Assembly (NCBI RefSeq): GCF_028657195.3
Contig: NZ_JANCPR020000033.1
Span: forward strand, 44,428 to 108,427
DNA length: 64,000 bases
Direction: 5' to 3'
Source of the DNA: Streptomyces iconiensis
GTDB taxonomy: Bacteria; Actinomycetota; Actinomycetes; Streptomycetales; Streptomycetaceae
Position 1 is the first letter of the stretch; the number at the start of each line of letters is the position of its first letter. This document shows, piece by piece, positions 24,569 through 33,010 of this stretch. Made by a program: the position numbers and the translations under genes. Below the pieces are notes generated by a model, which was not told the DNA's origin, did no database searches, and saw only the letters and a list, made by a program, of their open reading frames with translations.

Positions 24569-26173
24569 GTCTCCGCGCGGCCGTTCCAGGGTGAAGGTGT
24601 CGACCGGCTTCAGTTCGGCGTAGGGCCCGTGGAAGGTGTAGTAGGTGACCCGTATCCGGGTTCGCGTGCTGTGCCGGTCGCCCGGGTCGACGTCGAAGGC
24701 GGCGAAGCCGTGGGGGTGCTCGCGGTCCTGCACGGAGGCCCAGGGAGCGTCCTCCTCCAGCCATACCGAGTCCTTGCGGTCCGGCAGATCGGGGCTCTGC
24801 TCGTCGCTGCGGGCCACGATGACACGTCCGCGCGGCCGTTCGAAGAGGCTCCGGTACGAGGTGGCGAAGTTGCCGCCGCCACCGATGACCATGTGGACGG
24901 TGCCCCTGCTGGTGTCGATCACGTCCTGGCGGGTGGCTGCCGGAACCGGGGTGCGGGTGTCGTTGGGCAGCGCGCCGCGCACCGGGTGGGAGCGCTCGTA
25001 GTGGTGGTCATGGCCGCTCAGCACCAGGTCGACGCCGTAAGCGTCGAACAGGGGACCCCATGCTGCGCGTACGCCGAGATCGCTGCCGTTGGACCGGCGG
25101 GCGCTGGAGATGACGGGCTGGTGCATACAGACGACGATCCAGTCCACCGCCGCGTCCGCGCGCGAGCGGCGTAACTCCCGTTCCAGCCAGCGGCGTTGGG
25201 CGCCGCCGGAGAAGCCGCGCAGATAGCTGTCGCCGCCGTCCTGGATGGCCACGTCGTCGTTGGCGAGACTGATCACGCGCACCGAACCGACGGTGAAGGC
25301 GTACCAGAGCCCGCGGGTCTCCTGGGTGCTCCCGGCGTGCGGCAGGTCGTAGTACGCCTGGTAGGCGGCGGCTCCCAGCGGGCCGTTGCCCCGCTCGTTC
25401 TCGTGGTTGCCCGCGCACGGCATCCAGGGCCTGAAGCGGGTGGAGCGGCTGTTGCCCGTGAACCAGTCCGCCCAGGTGGCGACCCGGTCCTGACCGAACA
25501 GGCCGCCCACGGAGGCGTAGCACAGGTCGCCGTTGACGAGGTTGAAGAGCGGCCCAATGCGTTCGATCGCCGCGACGATGTCGGAGGAGGCGGGCGAGCC
25601 CACCTGGCTGGAGGTGTGGAGCGGGTAGGGGCCGGTGGGCGAGGGCACACCGTCCGGCAGCTTGACGATCCGGCGCAGGTCATGGGTGCCCTGGTCACCG
25701 AAGCTGGTGAACGTGAACGGGCTGCGGCCGTGCGGTGCCATGGTGAAGACACCGGTCTCGGGCGTGGCCCCTTCGTGCACGGCCGCGTACGTGTAGGTGG
25801 CGGCGGGCCGCAGCCCGTCGAGGCGGGCGTGGTGGACGAAGACCTCGGTCCTGGACAGGCCGTCGCGGTAGCTGCGGGTGTCGGCGGCCACCGTGCGCCC
25901 GAATCCGCCCCCGAGGGTGCCGAGATGGATGCGCGGCCTGCGTACGGGCTCGGGCGTGAGCCAGGAGACGGCCATCTCGCGCGCCGCGTCGGCGCCGAAC
26001 TGCAAGTGCACGCCGGTCACACCGGGAGCGCCCGCGCGCGAGTGCCGGGACCACAGCACGGGGGAAGCGGCGGCCTCCCGCGTGCCGGAGCCCAGGAGCA
26101 GCGCGGCTCCGGTGGCGCCGCTGCCGGTGAGAACGGTTCTGCGGCGGAGAGCGGTGCTGCGGTCAACGGTCAT
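24560..26173 (-). CDS. Tat-exported purple-acid-phosphatase-like metallophosphoesterase
   Basis: 537 residues. Tat signal with RRRTVLTGSGATGAALLLGS (residues 10-29) and a likely AAAS cleavage region. An N-terminal fibronectin-like domain (HLQFGADAAREMAVSWLTPE) is followed by a calcineurin-like fold: FTSFGDQGTHD, LVNGDLCYAS, CAGNHENE, CMHQPVIS, SGHDHHYERSHP. These supply all dinuclear metal ligands. It is a secreted phosphatase, the last gene of a four-gene operon (ATGA overlap with the acyl-CoA ligase). Why a phosphatase sits there is unclear. Confidence 0.92.
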   Translation of the reverse strand: MTVDRSTALRRRTVLTGSGATGAALLLGSGTREAAASPVLWSRHSRAGAPGVTGVHLQFGADAAREMAVSWLTPEPVRRPRIHLGTLGGGFGRTVAADTRSYRDGLSRTEVFVHHARLDGLRPAATYTYAAVHEGATPETGVFTMAPHGRSPFTFTSFGDQGTHDLRRIVKLPDGVPSPTGPYPLHTSSQVGSPASSDIVAAIERIGPLFNLVNGDLCYASVGGLFGQDRVATWADWFTGNSRSTRFRPWMPCAGNHENERGNGPLGAAAYQAYYDLPHAGSTQETRGLWYAFTVGSVRVISLANDDVAIQDGGDSYLRGFSGGAQRRWLERELRRSRADAAVDWIVVCMHQPVISSARRSNGSDLGVRAAWGPLFDAYGVDLVLSGHDHHYERSHPVRGALPNDTRTPVPAATRQDVIDTSRGTVHMVIGGGGNFATSYRSLFERPRGRVIVARSDEQSPDLPDRKDSVWLEEDAPWASVQDREHPHGFAAFDVDPGDRHSTRTRIRVTYYTFHGPYAELKPVDTFTLERPRGDAG

Positions 26174-27876
26174 CTGGTGCCGCCTTCCTCGGCCAGGTGC
26201 GCGTATTCCGTGCGCAGTTGCCGCTTGAGGATCTTGCCGCTGGGGTTCTTGGGCAGCGCGGCCACCACGGCCGCGTACTTGGGTGCCTTGAAGCCGGCCA
26301 GTTGCGCACGGCAGTGGCCGATCAGCTCGTCGCCGGTCGCGCTCGCGCCGTCCCGCAGCACGACCACGGCCGTGACCGCCTCGATCCAGTACGGGTGCGG
26401 GATGCCGAAGACCGCCGCCTCGGCCACGGCGGGGTGCCCGTGCAGTGCCTCCTCGACCTCACGTCCCGCGACGTTCTCGCCCCCCGTTTTGATCATGTCC
26501 TTCTTGCGGTCGACGACGTAGAGGTAGCCGTCCTCGTCGACGACGCCCAGGTCACCGCTGTGGAACCAGCCGTCCCTGAACGCCTCGGCGGTCTTCTCCT
26601 CGTCGTTCCAGTAGCCGAGCATCGCGTGCGGCGAGCGGTGCACGATCTCGCCGACCGTGCCCACGGGAACGGCCCGGCCCTCGTCGTCGACCAGCCGGGT
26701 CTCGACGTTGAGCGCTGCCCTGCCGGCCGAGCCCGGCTTGGTGGCCTGCTCCTCCGGGCGCAGCACGGTGGCCAGGGGAGACATCTCGGTCTGGCCGTAG
26801 AAGTTGGTGAACAGGACGCCGGGCAGCCGGGCACCCAGCTCCTTGAGCACCTCGACCGGCATCGGGCTGGCGCCGTAGTAGCCCTTGCGGAGCGACGACA
26901 GGTCGTAGCGGCCGAATTCCGGGCTGCGCAGCAGCGCGACCCACACGGTCGGCGGGCAGAAGAGCTTGGTCACCCGCTCCTCCTGGATGGTGCGCAGCAG
27001 GGTGGCGGGGTCGGGCCCGGGGAGCACGACGCTGGTGGCGCCGAGCTGGATGTCGGGGGTGAGGAAGACGTGCAACTGGGCGCAGTGGTAGAGGGGCAGC
27101 GCGTGGATCTCCACATCGTCGGCCGTCATCGCGCCGTCGACGGCGGCCGACGCGTACTGGGCGATCAGGCTGCGGCTGGAGAGCATCACGCCCTTGGGGC
27201 GTGACTCGGTACCGGAGGTGTACAGCAGCTGCAACGGGTCGTCATCGGCGACGGCCGTACGGGGCGCGCTCGCGTCGGGGTGGCTCTCCCAGTCCGCCAC
27301 GTCCTCCCAGCCGCCGGGCGGCGAGGCCGCCTCCCCGAGCCCGATCCAGCCCCGGAGCCGCACGGGGCTGTGGCCGGTCCCGCCATCGGTCCGGCCGTCG
27401 GTCCCGTCGGTCCCGTCGGTCCCGTCCGTCCCGTCCGTCCCGTCCGTCCCGTCCGTCCCGTCGACTTTATCGGCCCCGTCCGTCCCGGCGTCGAGTGCAC
27501 GCAGGGCAGCGGCGGCGACGGGCTGGAGCGTGTCCTCGGCGAGGATTCCGGCGGCCCCTGAGTGCCGCAGGATGTACGCGACCTCCTCGGCGCCCAGCAT
27601 GAAGTTGACCGGTACGGAGAGCGCGCCCAGCCGGGCCAGCGCGAAGTAGAGGACCACGAACTCCCGGCAGTTGTGCGACAGGAGCGCGATCCGGTCGCCC
27701 TTGGTCACGCCACGGTCGGCGAGCGCGTGCGCCGTACGGTTCACGGCGGCGTCCAGCTCAGCGAAGGTGTCGCGGCGTTGGCGCCAGACGAGCGCCGTCC
27801 TGTGCGGGGTCCTGGCAGCGGTGCGGCGCAGCAGGTCGCCGAGGGTGTGGGCGCGTACGGGAGAGGTGTCGGTCAT
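26170..27876 (-). CDS. Acyl-CoA synthetase (AMP-binding) with repeat insertion
   Basis: 568 residues from ATG 27876. ANL superfamily: P-loop LLYTSGTESRPKGVM, ATP/AMP motif FYGQTEMSP, YWNDEEKTAEAFRDGWFHSGDLG, and the C-terminal lysine KNPSGKILKRQLR. It activates a carboxylic acid as acyl-AMP, then CoA thioester. Between the N-terminal subdomain and the P-loop (about residues 135-160) there is a run of seven or more DGT tripeptides encoded by a 9-nt tandem repeat, unusual for the family. Coupled by ATGA overlaps to the genes on both sides. Confidence 0.92.
   Translation of the reverse strand: MTDTSPVRAHTLGDLLRRTAARTPHRTALVWRQRRDTFAELDAAVNRTAHALADRGVTKGDRIALLSHNCREFVVLYFALARLGALSVPVNFMLGAEEVAYILRHSGAAGILAEDTLQPVAAAALRALDAGTDGADKVDGTDGTDGTDGTDGTDGTDGTDGRTDGGTGHSPVRLRGWIGLGEAASPPGGWEDVADWESHPDASAPRTAVADDDPLQLLYTSGTESRPKGVMLSSRSLIAQYASAAVDGAMTADDVEIHALPLYHCAQLHVFLTPDIQLGATSVVLPGPDPATLLRTIQEERVTKLFCPPTVWVALLRSPEFGRYDLSSLRKGYYGASPMPVEVLKELGARLPGVLFTNFYGQTEMSPLATVLRPEEQATKPGSAGRAALNVETRLVDDEGRAVPVGTVGEIVHRSPHAMLGYWNDEEKTAEAFRDGWFHSGDLGVVDEDGYLYVVDRKKDMIKTGGENVAGREVEEALHGHPAVAEAAVFGIPHPYWIEAVTAVVVLRDGASATGDELIGHCRAQLAGFKAPKYAAVVAALPKNPSGKILKRQLRTEYAHLAEEGGTR
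27399..27471. repeat. 9-nt in-frame repeat in the acyl-CoA ligase
   Basis: GTCCCGTC[G/C] units repeat about eight times on the plus strand, encoding (Asp-Gly-Thr)n on the minus strand. Copy number should vary between strains without changing frame. Confidence 0.8.
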
Positions 27877-28964
27877 GTCGGTGCTCCTCCTGGCGCTTCG
27901 GCGCCCGGTGCTTCGGCGCCGGGCCTGACGAGGATCTTGATGTGCTCGCCGGGGTCGCGCAGCGCCTCGACGGCGGCGGCCAGCCCGTCCTGGCCGACCT
28001 CGCCGGTGATCAGGGCGTCGGCCTCGACGCTGCCTTCGGCGATGCGCCGCAGGGTACGGGGGTACTCCTCGGGCGGATACACCATGCACATCTCGATGAC
28101 GACGTCCTTGTAGATGCCGACGACGGGCCGGAAGGTGTCGTCGGTCATCAGGGCCCCGATCTGCATGATCTTCGTGCGCCTCGGCACCGCGTACAGCAGT
28201 TCGTTCAGCAGTCCGGGCACGGCGGCGCAGTTGAAGACGGTCAGCTGCTGCCCGGCCCCGGCCAGGGTCCGCCACACCTCGACGGGATCCTCGCGCCGGG
28301 GGTCGACGGCGCGGTGCGCTCCGAGTCGTACGGCGGCCTCCCGGCGCTTCGCCGACGGGTCCGAGACCACGACGGGTGCGACGGCACGCTCGGCGAGGCC
28401 CGCGACGGCGCCGAGACCGACGGGGCCGCAGCCGATGACGACGGCGGAGCCGCCGGGGCCGATGGCGGAGCGCGCGACGTTGCCGAAGCCGACGGCCAAC
28501 GGCTCGGTGAGCGCGGCCAGTCGCGGCGGCACATGGCCGGGCACGGGGACCAGGGCCGCGCTCTGCAGCACCATCCGTTCGCCGTATCCGCCGGGGAAGG
28601 CGTTGCTGTAGCCGACGGTGCGCAGGGTGCCCGAACCGTCCAGCGCCCAGGGGAGCGCGACGACGATCTGGCCGGCGGCGCAGGCACCGTTCTCCGGGTC
28701 CGGCCGGACGACGCGGGCACAGAACTCGTGACCGAGGACGACATCGGCGTCCGGATCGAAGACGAAGGCCGAGCTGCCGCTGTCCCGCGAGGCCCGCAGG
28801 AACTCCTCGGTGTGCGCCAGCGCGCTGAGGTCGCTGCCGCAGATGCCGCAGGCGAGGGTCTCGACCAGTACCTGTCCCGGCCCGGGAACGGGCTCAGGGA
28901 CCTCGTCGACGACGAGGCCGCCGGCCCGCATGACGACGGCGCGCATCAGGCCCCCCGCCGTCAT
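27873..28964 (-). CDS. Zinc-dependent alcohol dehydrogenase, MDR superfamily
   Basis: 363 residues. ACGICGSDLSALAHTEEFL gives the catalytic zinc Cys, and VVLGHEFCARVV the His-Glu pair. The Rossmann motif is VVIGCGPVGLGAVAGL. The region of the structural-zinc loop (PENGACAAGQ) has only one Cys, so the structural zinc is probably missing. C-terminus ends in an APGAEAPGG duplication. It oxidises an unknown alcohol, presumably between the LLM oxygenase and the acyl-CoA ligase steps. Confidence 0.9.
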   Translation of the reverse strand: MTAGGLMRAVVMRAGGLVVDEVPEPVPGPGQVLVETLACGICGSDLSALAHTEEFLRASRDSGSSAFVFDPDADVVLGHEFCARVVRPDPENGACAAGQIVVALPWALDGSGTLRTVGYSNAFPGGYGERMVLQSAALVPVPGHVPPRLAALTEPLAVGFGNVARSAIGPGGSAVVIGCGPVGLGAVAGLAERAVAPVVVSDPSAKRREAAVRLGAHRAVDPRREDPVEVWRTLAGAGQQLTVFNCAAVPGLLNELLYAVPRRTKIMQIGALMTDDTFRPVVGIYKDVVIEMCMVYPPEEYPRTLRRIAEGSVEADALITGEVGQDGLAAAVEALRDPGEHIKILVRPGAEAPGAEAPGGAPT

Positions 28965-30112
28965 CAGGCACCCCGGTGCTGTGCGACGGCGGCGTCAACG
29001 GCCTGGCGCAGGGCGCCGATGAAGCGGTCGCTGTGCGCGTTGGCCCAGGAAAGGCTCGCGGCACGCGGCCCGTTGGCGCCGGTGAAGTGCGGAACGACGT
29101 ACTCCGCGAACAGCTCGAAGCTGCGCAGCGCCGCCGTGGGCTCGGCGACGTTCAGGGCGAGTACGAGGAACGTGCCGAACCCGCCGGTCTTCTCCGCCAG
29201 TTGCTCGATCCGCGCGATGGCGTCCTCGGGGGTGCCGATGACGGGTACGCCGAAGGTGGGGAAGCCGTCCGTCGTCCACTGCTCCAGTGCCTGCCGCGCG
29301 CTCGCGCCCCAGGGCATGGCCCTTCCGCTGAGCCCCTCGATGTAGCGCACGAGCCCGAGCACCCCCCACTCGGCCTCCGCGCGCGCCTGCTCACGGGTCT
29401 CGGCCAGGTGCACGGGGGTGACCAGCCGCCAGCCTTCCCGGTCCGCCGTGTGCCCGTGCTCGGCGGCTGTGGCTTCGTGGATGTCCCAGTTGGTGGCGAG
29501 GGTGGCGAAGCCCGCCGGGTCGCCCGCCGCGAGCGAGAGCAGCGCCAGGCCGTGCCGCCCAGCGTGATGCGCGCCGGCGGGCGAGAGGGTGGAGGCGACG
29601 GCGATCTCGGTGCCCCCTGGCGCATACGGCGGGAGCTGCAACCGTGCCTCGTTCAGCTCGTACCAGTCCGTGCTGGCCGTCACCACCTCGCCGCGCAGCA
29701 GCGGAACGAGTGCGTCCAGCGACTCCCCCATCATGTCCCGCTGGCGGGCCGGGCCGATGCCCATCATGAAGGCGTCGGAGGGCAGTTGACCTGGCCCGGC
29801 GCCCAGCATGACCCGCCCCATCGTCTGGTGTTCGAGCTGGCGTATGCGGTCGGCGAGCATGAGCGGTTGGTGGTACGGGAGCGAATTGACGCCGGTACCG
29901 AGCCGGATCCGCCGGGTGCGCTCGGCAGCGGCGGCGATGAAGACCTCGGGCGAGGCGATGATCTCGTAGCCGCCTGAGTGGTGCTCGCCGATCCATGCCT
30001 CGTCGAAGCCGAGCCGGTCGAGGTGCTCCACCAGCTCCAGATCGCGGCGGAGTTGACGGGTGGGGTTGCCGTCGGGTGAGTGGTACGGGGCGATGAACGC
30101 GCCGAATTTCAC
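28964..30112 (-). CDS. LLM-class flavin-dependent monooxygenase
   Basis: 382 residues. Luciferase-like (bacterial luciferase alpha-type) fold: MKFGAFIAPYHSPDGNPTRQ, DEAWIGEHHSGGYEIIASPE, IRLGTGVNSLPYHQPLMLAD. The start resembles limonene 1,2-monooxygenase (LimB)-type enzymes. It uses FMNH2 from a separate reductase and O2. First gene of the operon; its stop and the dehydrogenase start share one base (TGATG). A terpene, cyclic ketone or similar substrate is inferred. Confidence 0.9.
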   Translation of the reverse strand: MKFGAFIAPYHSPDGNPTRQLRRDLELVEHLDRLGFDEAWIGEHHSGGYEIIASPEVFIAAAAERTRRIRLGTGVNSLPYHQPLMLADRIRQLEHQTMGRVMLGAGPGQLPSDAFMMGIGPARQRDMMGESLDALVPLLRGEVVTASTDWYELNEARLQLPPYAPGGTEIAVASTLSPAGAHHAGRHGLALLSLAAGDPAGFATLATNWDIHEATAAEHGHTADREGWRLVTPVHLAETREQARAEAEWGVLGLVRYIEGLSGRAMPWGASARQALEQWTTDGFPTFGVPVIGTPEDAIARIEQLAEKTGGFGTFLVLALNVAEPTAALRSFELFAEYVVPHFTGANGPRAASLSWANAHSDRFIGALRQAVDAAVAQHRGA

Positions 30113-30136
30113 GGAGCCCCCTCGTTGGACACAGTG

Positions 30137-30152
30137 AGAACTTCTGAGTTCT
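30137..30152. promoter_or_regulatory. Candidate PaaX operator before the LLM operon
   Basis: Perfect inverted repeat AGAACT-N4-AGTTCT, 25-40 nt upstream of the monooxygenase ATG and within the 213-bp gap to the PaaX gene. A regulator dimer binding here would cover the promoter of the catabolic operon. Confidence 0.5.
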
Positions 30153-30325
30153 TACGTCCTACTGCGGGGAAGCCGAAGGTGCAATAAGTGATGCGGCGTC
30201 AGTTGGTGGCCATCTCCCCGTGCGGGGCGGGTCCCGGGGGGCCGGGGACGGGGTCGCGGAGTCGGGGGCGGTGTCGCGGTGAGGGACGGGCGCCAGTTGC
30301 GACTGCGGCTCCCGTGCTCCCGGGG

Positions 30326-31162
30326 CTACGGCCTTACCGGCCAGAGACCGTCCCAGTAGCGCTCAGCCGCCTCGTGCCACTCCAGCCAGTTGCGTACGAA
30401 CAGCGCGGTGGCCGCCAGGCCCGGCCAGCCCGCCGGCAGGAAGCGCGAGGGCAGGCGGGGGTCACGGTGGAAGGTCAGCCGCCAGGCGTGCACGAGCTGG
30501 GTGCGGACGACGAATGCCTCTTCGTCCGTTGCGGGGCGCAGCCCTTCGAAGCGGGCCATGAACTCCTCGTGCAGGGGGCGTACCGCGTCCAGGTCCCACA
30601 CCTGCCCGAACAGCGCGGGTACGTCGGGCAGTTCGACGCGAGAGGCCAGCAGGACGGCGCGTTCGGCGACGCCCAGCTCCGCCAGGGTCTCGCGCACCGC
30701 TTCCTTGCCACCCGGATCGGCGGCCAGCCAAGCGCCGCGCCCCAGGGGGCCGAACCCCTCGAAGGTGAGCCGCTCCTCCAGCTCGGCCCGCACCGGCCTG
30801 TGCTCGTTCGCCAGCCGCAGCAGCAGTACGGGGAACTCGCCGTGCCACGGGGTGTCCTCGGTCGCGCGCCGCAGCCGCTCGGTCCACCGCCGCAGCAGCC
30901 TCATCAGCCGGGCGGTGAGCACGAGTTGGGTGTACCGGCCCTGGGGCTCGGCCGTCAGCCAGCCCTCATGGACGAGGCGCGTGACGGTACGCCGCGCGGT
31001 GGTCTCCTCCACACCGAGCGCGCCCAGCGCAGCGACCACGGTCACCGACCAGACACGGTCCCTGCCGGGGTAGCGGACGTACTCACCGAGCACCGTGAAC
31101 AACAGCGCCCGCGCGCTCGGACTGCCGTCCGGCCTGCGGCGGGTACGTGGCACGGGTGACAT
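30326..31162 (-). CDS. PaaX family transcriptional regulator
   Basis: 278 residues. N-terminal winged helix (ARALLFTVLGEYVRYPG, SVTVVAALGALGVEETTARR, LVHEGWLTAEPQGR), central PaaX domain and C-terminal PaaX_C (VRTQLVHAWRLTFHRDPRLP, WPGLAATALFVRNWLEWHEA). PaaX repressors are released by aryl- or acyl-CoA thioesters, which fits an operon containing an acyl-CoA ligase. Same strand and directly upstream of that operon, whose promoter carries a palindrome. Confidence 0.93.
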   Translation of the reverse strand: MSPVPRTRRRPDGSPSARALLFTVLGEYVRYPGRDRVWSVTVVAALGALGVEETTARRTVTRLVHEGWLTAEPQGRYTQLVLTARLMRLLRRWTERLRRATEDTPWHGEFPVLLLRLANEHRPVRAELEERLTFEGFGPLGRGAWLAADPGGKEAVRETLAELGVAERAVLLASRVELPDVPALFGQVWDLDAVRPLHEEFMARFEGLRPATDEEAFVVRTQLVHAWRLTFHRDPRLPSRFLPAGWPGLAATALFVRNWLEWHEAAERYWDGLWPVRP

Positions 31163-31472
31163 GCGGCGAGACTAGCCGGGGCCCTCTCGCGCACGGTCCG
31201 CCGGGGACAAGCCGCCTCCCCCCGTGGCGTGGGAAGAAGGGAGGGGGAGACGGCATGACGGCGGCGGAACGGGATGCCGGTCGCGTGAACCGATGCGGTC
31301 GGCACAGTTGGCACTGGCTGGCGCGGATTGGCACAGTTGGCGCGGGTTGGCGTCCGGGTACCCGGCAGGCCGGCGACGGCCTGCCGAGCCCTGCGAGGAC
31401 GACTACGAGGGGCGGCTACGAGGGCCATGAAGCCCTGGGAAGACGCACGGGCTCCGTGGAGCGCTTCCGCGG
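31163..31472. other. Gene-free stretch with GTTGGC repeats
   Basis: 310 bp. From 31297 to 31352 the text TTGGCACAGTTGGCRC recurs in direct repeat (two clear copies, others degenerate). No ORF with family features or ribosome site is visible. It separates the PaaX gene from the small membrane protein gene. Confidence 0.4.
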
Positions 31473-31655
31473 TCAGGACTGGAGCAGCAGGGTGGCGAGG
31501 ACGAGTGCTCCCGCGCAGCTGCAACCCACGTGCTTGGCCTTGATCCCGATGCTCAGCAGCAGGAAACCCACAAGGCCAAGGACCCCGAAGCGCACCTGTA
31601 CGAGTTGCTCGAACGAGACAAGGGCTATAGCGGCGATGAGCGCGATCAACGGCAT
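31473..31655 (-). CDS. Small two-helix membrane protein
   Basis: 60 residues from ATG 31655, preceded by a strong GGAGGG ribosome site 6 nt away. Two hydrophobic helices (MPLIALIAAIALVSFEQLV; FGVLGLVGFLLLSIGIKA), then KHVGCSCAG and a third short hydrophobic tail. It is divergent from the GntR gene and so may be its target. I do not recognise the family; it resembles small membrane proteins next to GntR genes in actinomycete genomes and mobile elements. Confidence 0.7.
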   Translation of the reverse strand: MPLIALIAAIALVSFEQLVQVRFGVLGLVGFLLLSIGIKAKHVGCSCAGALVLATLLLQS

Positions 31656-31830
31656 GACGGTCCCTCCTTCAGAGGCATGAGGGGAACGGGCGTTGCTGGT
31701 GGTGCGCCCATGCGCCGTTGGACGGGCGAATATCCGGGGCCCTGACTGCCTGGAGCGGGCCGTGATGGCAGTTGGCGAACTTGTCTGCCACGTTGGGGAG
31801 TTGGCGGCCAACCTCACGAGTTACATGCCC

Positions 31831-31866
31831 AGTTGTCCACCATTCGAAAACACTTGGCATACAACT
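31831..31866. promoter_or_regulatory. AGTTGT / ACAACT half-sites before the GntR gene
   Basis: AGTTGT (31831) and ACAACT (31861) form an inverted pair, with a related ACTTGTC further up (31779). TATAGG at 31887-31892 looks like a -10 only 9 nt before the GTG start, so the GntR mRNA may be leaderless. Operator assignment is tentative. Confidence 0.35.
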
Positions 31867-31900
31867 CCCGTGCCCTGGCCGGAAGTTATAGGCTCTTGGC

Positions 31901-32779
31901 GTGACCAGGAAGCGTGACTCCTCAAACGGCCGTCGTCCACGCGACGTGGTCGCCGACACCCTCCGTGAACGCATCCGGAACGGCGAATTCGAGCCAGGCG
32001 CCCGCCTCCCGACCCAGCGCGAGCTGGAGACCGAGTTCGGCGTCAGCCGCAGCGCCGTACGCGAGGCACTCGCGGCGCTCGCCCAGGACGGCCTGCTGGA
32101 GGGCATAGGCCGAGGCGCCTCACCGACGGTAGCCATCCACGCTCGCCCCGGCGACGCGCCCCGAACGGCGGGAACCGAACTCGGCGAACGGCTCTACGCC
32201 GCATTTCAAGCCGACCACGTCACCATCGACGCCTTCTCCCTCACCACGGAGACCCTCAACAACGCGCTGTCCAGGCCACAGGTGGACATCATCGAGGGCA
32301 CCCTGGCGCCGGAGTCCGTCACCATACGGATCCTGATCCCCAGCCTCGGAGCCCGCCTGGCCCTCCCCCGCCTCATGAGCGGCCCCGACGACCCTCGCCC
32401 CCTGGACCGCCTCCACGAGATGCAGCGGACCTATACCAAGACCCTTGAGCTGATGCTCAGGACGATGGGGGACCGGAGTCGCGTGGGGGAGGTGCGGTTC
32501 GAGATCCGTACCGTTCCGATCACCCCGACCCATAAGCTCTACCTGCTCAACAGCACCGAGGCACTCATGGGCTACTACCCCGTGCTGGCCGACCAGGAGG
32601 TCGAGTTCCGCGGGGACCAGCTGACCATCTACGACGTGCGCGGTGTGGAATCCCGGCTCTTCCGCTTCTCCTCGGGAGCCGACAGCCGGGACGATCAGGA
32701 GGCGGCATTCGTCGAGGAGTCCCAGCTGTTCTTCGAGTCGCTCTGGTCAACCATCGCAAAGCCGTTCTCACCCGACTGA
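31901..32779 (+). CDS. GntR family regulator, DevA-like
   Basis: 292 residues from GTG 31901. N-terminal winged helix (RDVVADTLRERIRNGEFEPG, LPTQRELETEFGVSRSAVRE). The effector domain (FSLTTETLNNALSRPQVDII, TYTKTLELMLRTMG) is neither FadR all-helical nor UTRA. That fits the streptomycete DevA subfamily needed for aerial growth in S. coelicolor. A HAD hydrolase, as DevB, lies 1.4 kb downstream. I infer a DevA-like role from length, position and neighbour, without proof of orthology. Confidence 0.82.
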   Translation: MTRKRDSSNGRRPRDVVADTLRERIRNGEFEPGARLPTQRELETEFGVSRSAVREALAALAQDGLLEGIGRGASPTVAIHARPGDAPRTAGTELGERLYAAFQADHVTIDAFSLTTETLNNALSRPQVDIIEGTLAPESVTIRILIPSLGARLALPRLMSGPDDPRPLDRLHEMQRTYTKTLELMLRTMGDRSRVGEVRFEIRTVPITPTHKLYLLNSTEALMGYYPVLADQEVEFRGDQLTIYDVRGVESRLFRFSSGADSRDDQEAAFVEESQLFFESLWSTIAKPFSPD

Positions 32780-32921
32780 ACGGGACCTTTACGGCGAAAC
32801 CCCATTCCACCGCGAGCGCGCGGCGATAGTCTCCCGCCCCGTACACACTCGTGCCCGCCCGTGCCCGTACAAGCCCTGGTCCGTACGCATCCGTGACCGG
32901 GCCCCGCACAGGCCCGTACCT

Positions 32922-32956
<35 letters not shown>

Positions 32957-33010
32957 GTCAGCGAAGTACCCCGTGAGTGAAGTGCCTTCTGTGAGCGAAC
33001 CGGTGTCGCG

